Made by a program: the position numbers and the translations under genes. The notes beneath the pieces were generated by a model, which made no database searches, had not been told where the DNA came from, and saw only the letters and a program-made list of their open reading frames with translations. Positions 62,049 to 64,000 of a DNA stretch of 64,000 nucleotides are shown piece after piece. The stretch comes from Bacillota bacterium (GTDB lineage: Bacteria > Bacillota > Clostridia > Christensenellales > CAG-138): assembly GCA_023400985.1 (NCBI GenBank), contig JAEXEN010000007.1, positions 1 through 64,000 of the forward strand, written 5' to 3'. The first letter of the stretch is position 1. The number at the start of each line of letters is the position of its first letter.

Positions 62049-62414
62049 CTACTGGTCCATCACTAGTTTGAAGACGCAATCGGTATCGCTGTACTCATAT
62101 TTGTTTTCGGGCTCAATATAGAGACCTTGTTTTACTACTGCTATACAAACATAATATGTACCTTCCGGTAATTCTTTCATAACATGCTTTTGCTCGGATT
62201 CTTTCTCTTCTGTATTTAATCGCTTGCGTAATAAATCAGGGTTCTTGATCATTAAAATGATACCCGCAACGAACGTAGGAATAAAAAGGATGCCCATAAA
62301 CAGCTATGCGTTCCAATAATGTAATGTCCCGGATGAAACAAATAGCAATAACGCAACAACCATTATCCCAAGTATAAACTTTGTGATTGCTTGAACGATA
62401 AGACGTTTTTCCAT
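62049..62414 (-). pseudogene. Isoprenylcysteine methyltransferase-like membrane protein, broken and chimeric
   Basis: From ATG 62414 the frame reads MEKRLIVQAITKFILG, then TLHYWNA, and meets a TAG at 62304-62306 where homologs have Trp. It continues in the same frame with FMGILFIPTFVAG and NPDLLRKRLN, typical of the ICMT/NnrU-like family. After KESEQ the sequence changes to an unrelated tail (ELPEGTYYVCIAVV) ending at 62049. So a nonsense mutation and a fusion with another gene fragment are both seen. Confidence 0.7.
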
Positions 62415-62672
62415 GTCCAGTTTCCTCTAAATTCCTCTTTTACATACAATGACTCAATGTCGGCACGGTTTTCGCTGTAACACATAGATTTTACAATCAG
62501 TCCGCTGCAATATCCAGCGGTGATACCGTCAACAAATGCGATACATACAACTTCGCGATCATTTTCAATGAGCGATTTTTTCATTCGTTCAATGGTGGTT
62601 GTATTTCCAAAAAGCGTGTTTTAACTCAAATAAGTCATATACATCATCGGCTGTTGCAATTCTTACTTCCAT
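62415..62672 (-). pseudogene. GNAT acetyltransferase, frameshifted and truncated
   Basis: ATG 62672 begins MEVRIATADDVYDLFEL. One extra A in a run of four near 62630 then shifts the frame; the other frame continues NTLFGNTTTIERMKKSLIEN, CIAFVDGITAGYCSG and ADIESLYVKEEFRG. The match stops just before the acetyl-CoA loop, at the ribosome binding site of the next gene. The C-terminal half is lost. Confidence 0.72.
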
Positions 62673-62755
62673 GCCGTATCACCTTTCGTACCTAATATAA
62701 ATAATCGCAGTTCAAAACTACCCGCCGAATTTCTGCTTGTCGATGAGCCTCGGGA

Positions 62756-62806
62756 TAAACATAATGCGAAGCTCGGATAATCACTTGAGTTAAACATAAT
62801 GGGAAG
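62756..62806 (+). repeat. AAACATAATG repeat, tandem pair B
   Basis: Copies at 62756 and 62791 are 35 bases apart, as in pair A. The block is followed by the palindrome TTGACAAATT-GG-AATTTGTCAA (62815-62836). It lies between the GNAT remnant and the 2'-5' RNA ligase-like gene. Confidence 0.75.
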
Positions 62807-62833
62807 TCAAACTGCTTGACAAATTGGAATTTG

Positions 62834-63349
62834 TCAATTTAGTTCATGCTCTATAATGATAATTGATTCTTCATGCGCACCGATCATTTCAACCGATATC
62901 TTCTTGACTACAGTACTAAATTTATCATTACATTTAGATACATCATCAAATGCTTCATCAAGTAACTCCATAGAAGATACTTTCCCAACTGTCATATGTG
63001 GAATATAATCACAGTCTACATCAAATTGTTTTAGTTCATTAGTATACAACCTATCATGAATGTTTTTAATTACTTCCATACCTTGTGCTACATTTAAAAA
63101 TAGATAATTACCATATTTGCTTCCCTGCTTACTAAACCCTACTAATTCAAGCGTAAATGGTTTTATGTCATTCAAACATTCTTCTAGATGCAATTTAAGA
63201 TCCTCGTTAGTCATTTTGCTATCAAAAGGAAAGGCCAGCGTAATATGTGGCGATACTAAGCTTGCCAATGGGTCATATTTCTTACGGATATCATTAATAA
63301 TATCAATATTTAAAAATTTGGGAAGGATCATGATTGTTCTTATGCTCAT
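62834..63349 (-). CDS. 2'-5' RNA ligase family protein (2H phosphoesterase)
   Basis: The 171-residue protein has the two HxT motifs of the 2H family, His35-Thr37 (SPHITLAF) and His118-Thr120 (IPHMTVGK). The family acts on 2'-5' or cyclic phosphodiester bonds in RNA or nucleotides; the natural substrate is unknown. Start 63349 is nine bases after GAGGAG. Its stop lies in the palindrome of repeat block B. AT-rich base composition sets it apart from the main chromosome genes. Confidence 0.88.
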   Translation of the reverse strand: MSIRTIMILPKFLNIDIINDIRKKYDPLASLVSPHITLAFPFDSKMTNEDLKLHLEECLNDIKPFTLELVGFSKQGSKYGNYLFLNVAQGMEVIKNIHDRLYTNELKQFDVDCDYIPHMTVGKVSSMELLDEAFDDVSKCNDKFSTVVKKISVEMIGAHEESIIIIEHELN

Positions 63350-63363
63350 AACCATATCTCCTC

Positions 63364-63410
63364 TACAAATTCCTATTTGTCAATGAGTCTCAGGATAAAC
63401 ATAATGGGAA
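63364..63410 (+). repeat. AAACATAATG repeat, single copy C with flanking palindrome
   Basis: ACAAAT-TCCT-ATTTGT (63364-63379) is followed by TTGTCAATGAGTCTCAGG and TAAACATAATGGGAA (63396-63410). The preceding stretch matches the one before pair B closely. It lies between the 2H gene and the acetyltransferase gene. Confidence 0.7.
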
Positions 63411-63492
63411 CCCAAAGCTACCCGATAAATTGGAACTTACCAGCCTCGCGTTACGCTTACTAAATACAAGGTCAGCATTGTCCGCATTTACT

Positions 63493-64000
63493 TTATAATC
63501 CCCCATACTTCATCATAAATATTTCAGGTGATATAAGCGCATCAGCATTTTCGTTAATTTCCTCTATGCTCCAGTCCCACCATTTGACACGAAGCAGGGT
63601 TTCAATCATCTCCTTTGAGAAGCGGTAACGTTTGATTCTCGCAGGGGCACCAACAACGACAGCAAAAGGAGGAACATTTTCCAGAACCACTGCACCCGAG
63701 CCGATTATAGCACCATCACCGATACTTGTTACGGAGGAAGCATTGATGAATGCATGTGCGCCGATATACACATCGCTGCCTATGGTCATAGGTTCTTTGC
63801 TGTAAGCATAAGGGTGTTTAGGATCGTTTCGCAGTTTGTTTTGGAACATAGCCATGACTTCGTCATAAAAAAAGTTTTGAATATCGTCGCTCATAAAGGT
63901 CATATTTAACTGATGATTAACATGGATCTCCGCAGTGCCGTTAATAGATGTAAATTGGCCAATACTTTTAATATACCCGTTTTCGCAAGCTCCTATGACA
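63493..64000 (-). CDS. Hexapeptide-repeat acetyltransferase (CatB/XAT-like), 5' end outside the window
   Basis: The frame runs open from the stop at 63493 to the window edge and gives about 168 residues. It includes IKSIGQFTSINGTAEIHVNH, a loop, then left-handed beta-helix turns MTIGSDVYIGAHAFI, SVTSIGDGAIIGSGAVV and the end VPPFAVVVGAPAR. The xenobiotic/O-acetyltransferase group acts on antibiotics or sugars; the acceptor cannot be told. The His of VNHQ fits the catalytic position. AT-rich, last of the repeat-separated leftward genes. Confidence 0.85.
   Translation of the reverse strand, partial: VIGACENGYIKSIGQFTSINGTAEIHVNHQLNMTFMSDDIQNFFYDEVMAMFQNKLRNDPKHPYAYSKEPMTIGSDVYIGAHAFINASSVTSIGDGAIIGSGAVVLENVPPFAVVVGAPARIKRYRFSKEMIETLLRVKWWDWSIEEINENADALISPEIFMMKYGGL

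Noticed and set aside
59668..63410. Classical integron attC sites
   Set aside because: Some repeats contain GTTAAAC, which fits the loose GTTRRRY core, but the core is not present in all copies. I see no matched long attC palindromes and no integrase gene in the window. The cassette idea is kept only as a hypothesis.

Overview
The window looks like a chromosome segment of a GC-rich, spore-forming member of the Clostridia (Firmicutes). The support is a T-box leader before proS, FabK/FabT-type fatty acid synthesis, an uninterrupted sigma-K gene, both subunits of dipicolinate synthase, RNase J with a YlbF-like partner, and strong AGGAGG-like ribosome binding sites. I cannot name the species. Most of the window is uniform and GC-rich. 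The stretches at about 30.2-35.4 kb and 59.5-64 kb are visibly AT-richer and hold small, broken or isolated genes.

Layout. 1-2 kb: start of an ABC ATPase gene, then T-box-controlled proS and an array of nine hairpins. 2.6-13 kb: one fatty acid synthesis operon, fabT-fabH-acpP-fabK-fabD-fabG-fabF-accB-fabZ-accC-accD-accA-degV, with a perfect promoter, a palindromic operator and a MITE-like insertion between fabZ and accC. 13.2-19.7 kb: phosphate operon pstS-pstC-pstA-pstB-phoU-phoP-phoR, whose PstS appears circularly permuted. 19.8-29 kb: housekeeping genes (DmpA-like peptidase, AEC transporter, sigK, U32 protein, mltG, ylbF-like, rnjA, VanW protein). 29-35.4 kb: aminotransferase, VanZ protein, cysteine-rich protein, tRNA-Leu, a C39-like lipoprotein behind a long leader, and a cupin.

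35.5-46.4 kb holds the most coherent accessory system. It comprises a divergent peptide ABC transporter operon ending in a cyanophycinase, an RpiR-type regulator with an isoaspartyl dipeptidase, and a nearby M14/aspartoacylase-like enzyme. Together they suggest uptake and breakdown of beta-aspartyl peptides or cyanophycin fragments to aspartate and arginine. Next come gene remnants (46.4-47.3 kb) and a copper-handling operon (47.3-53.6 kb: HMA-TauE/SafE-cupredoxin fusion, DUF2318 lipoprotein, CopA, unknown lipoprotein, response regulator, histidine kinase). A decayed Phd-Doc toxin-antitoxin locus follows.

54.6-56.9 kb carries dpaA-dpaB facing dapA, so precursor supply and dipicolinate synthesis lie side by side. 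57.1-59.5 kb has a GNAT enzyme, a CsoR-type metal sensor and an ECF S-component plus methyltransferase pair behind a possible attenuator. The last 4.5 kb holds a DEAD-box helicase, an AAACATAATG repeat family, two pseudogenes, a 2'-5' RNA ligase-like protein and a hexapeptide acetyltransferase cut by the window edge.
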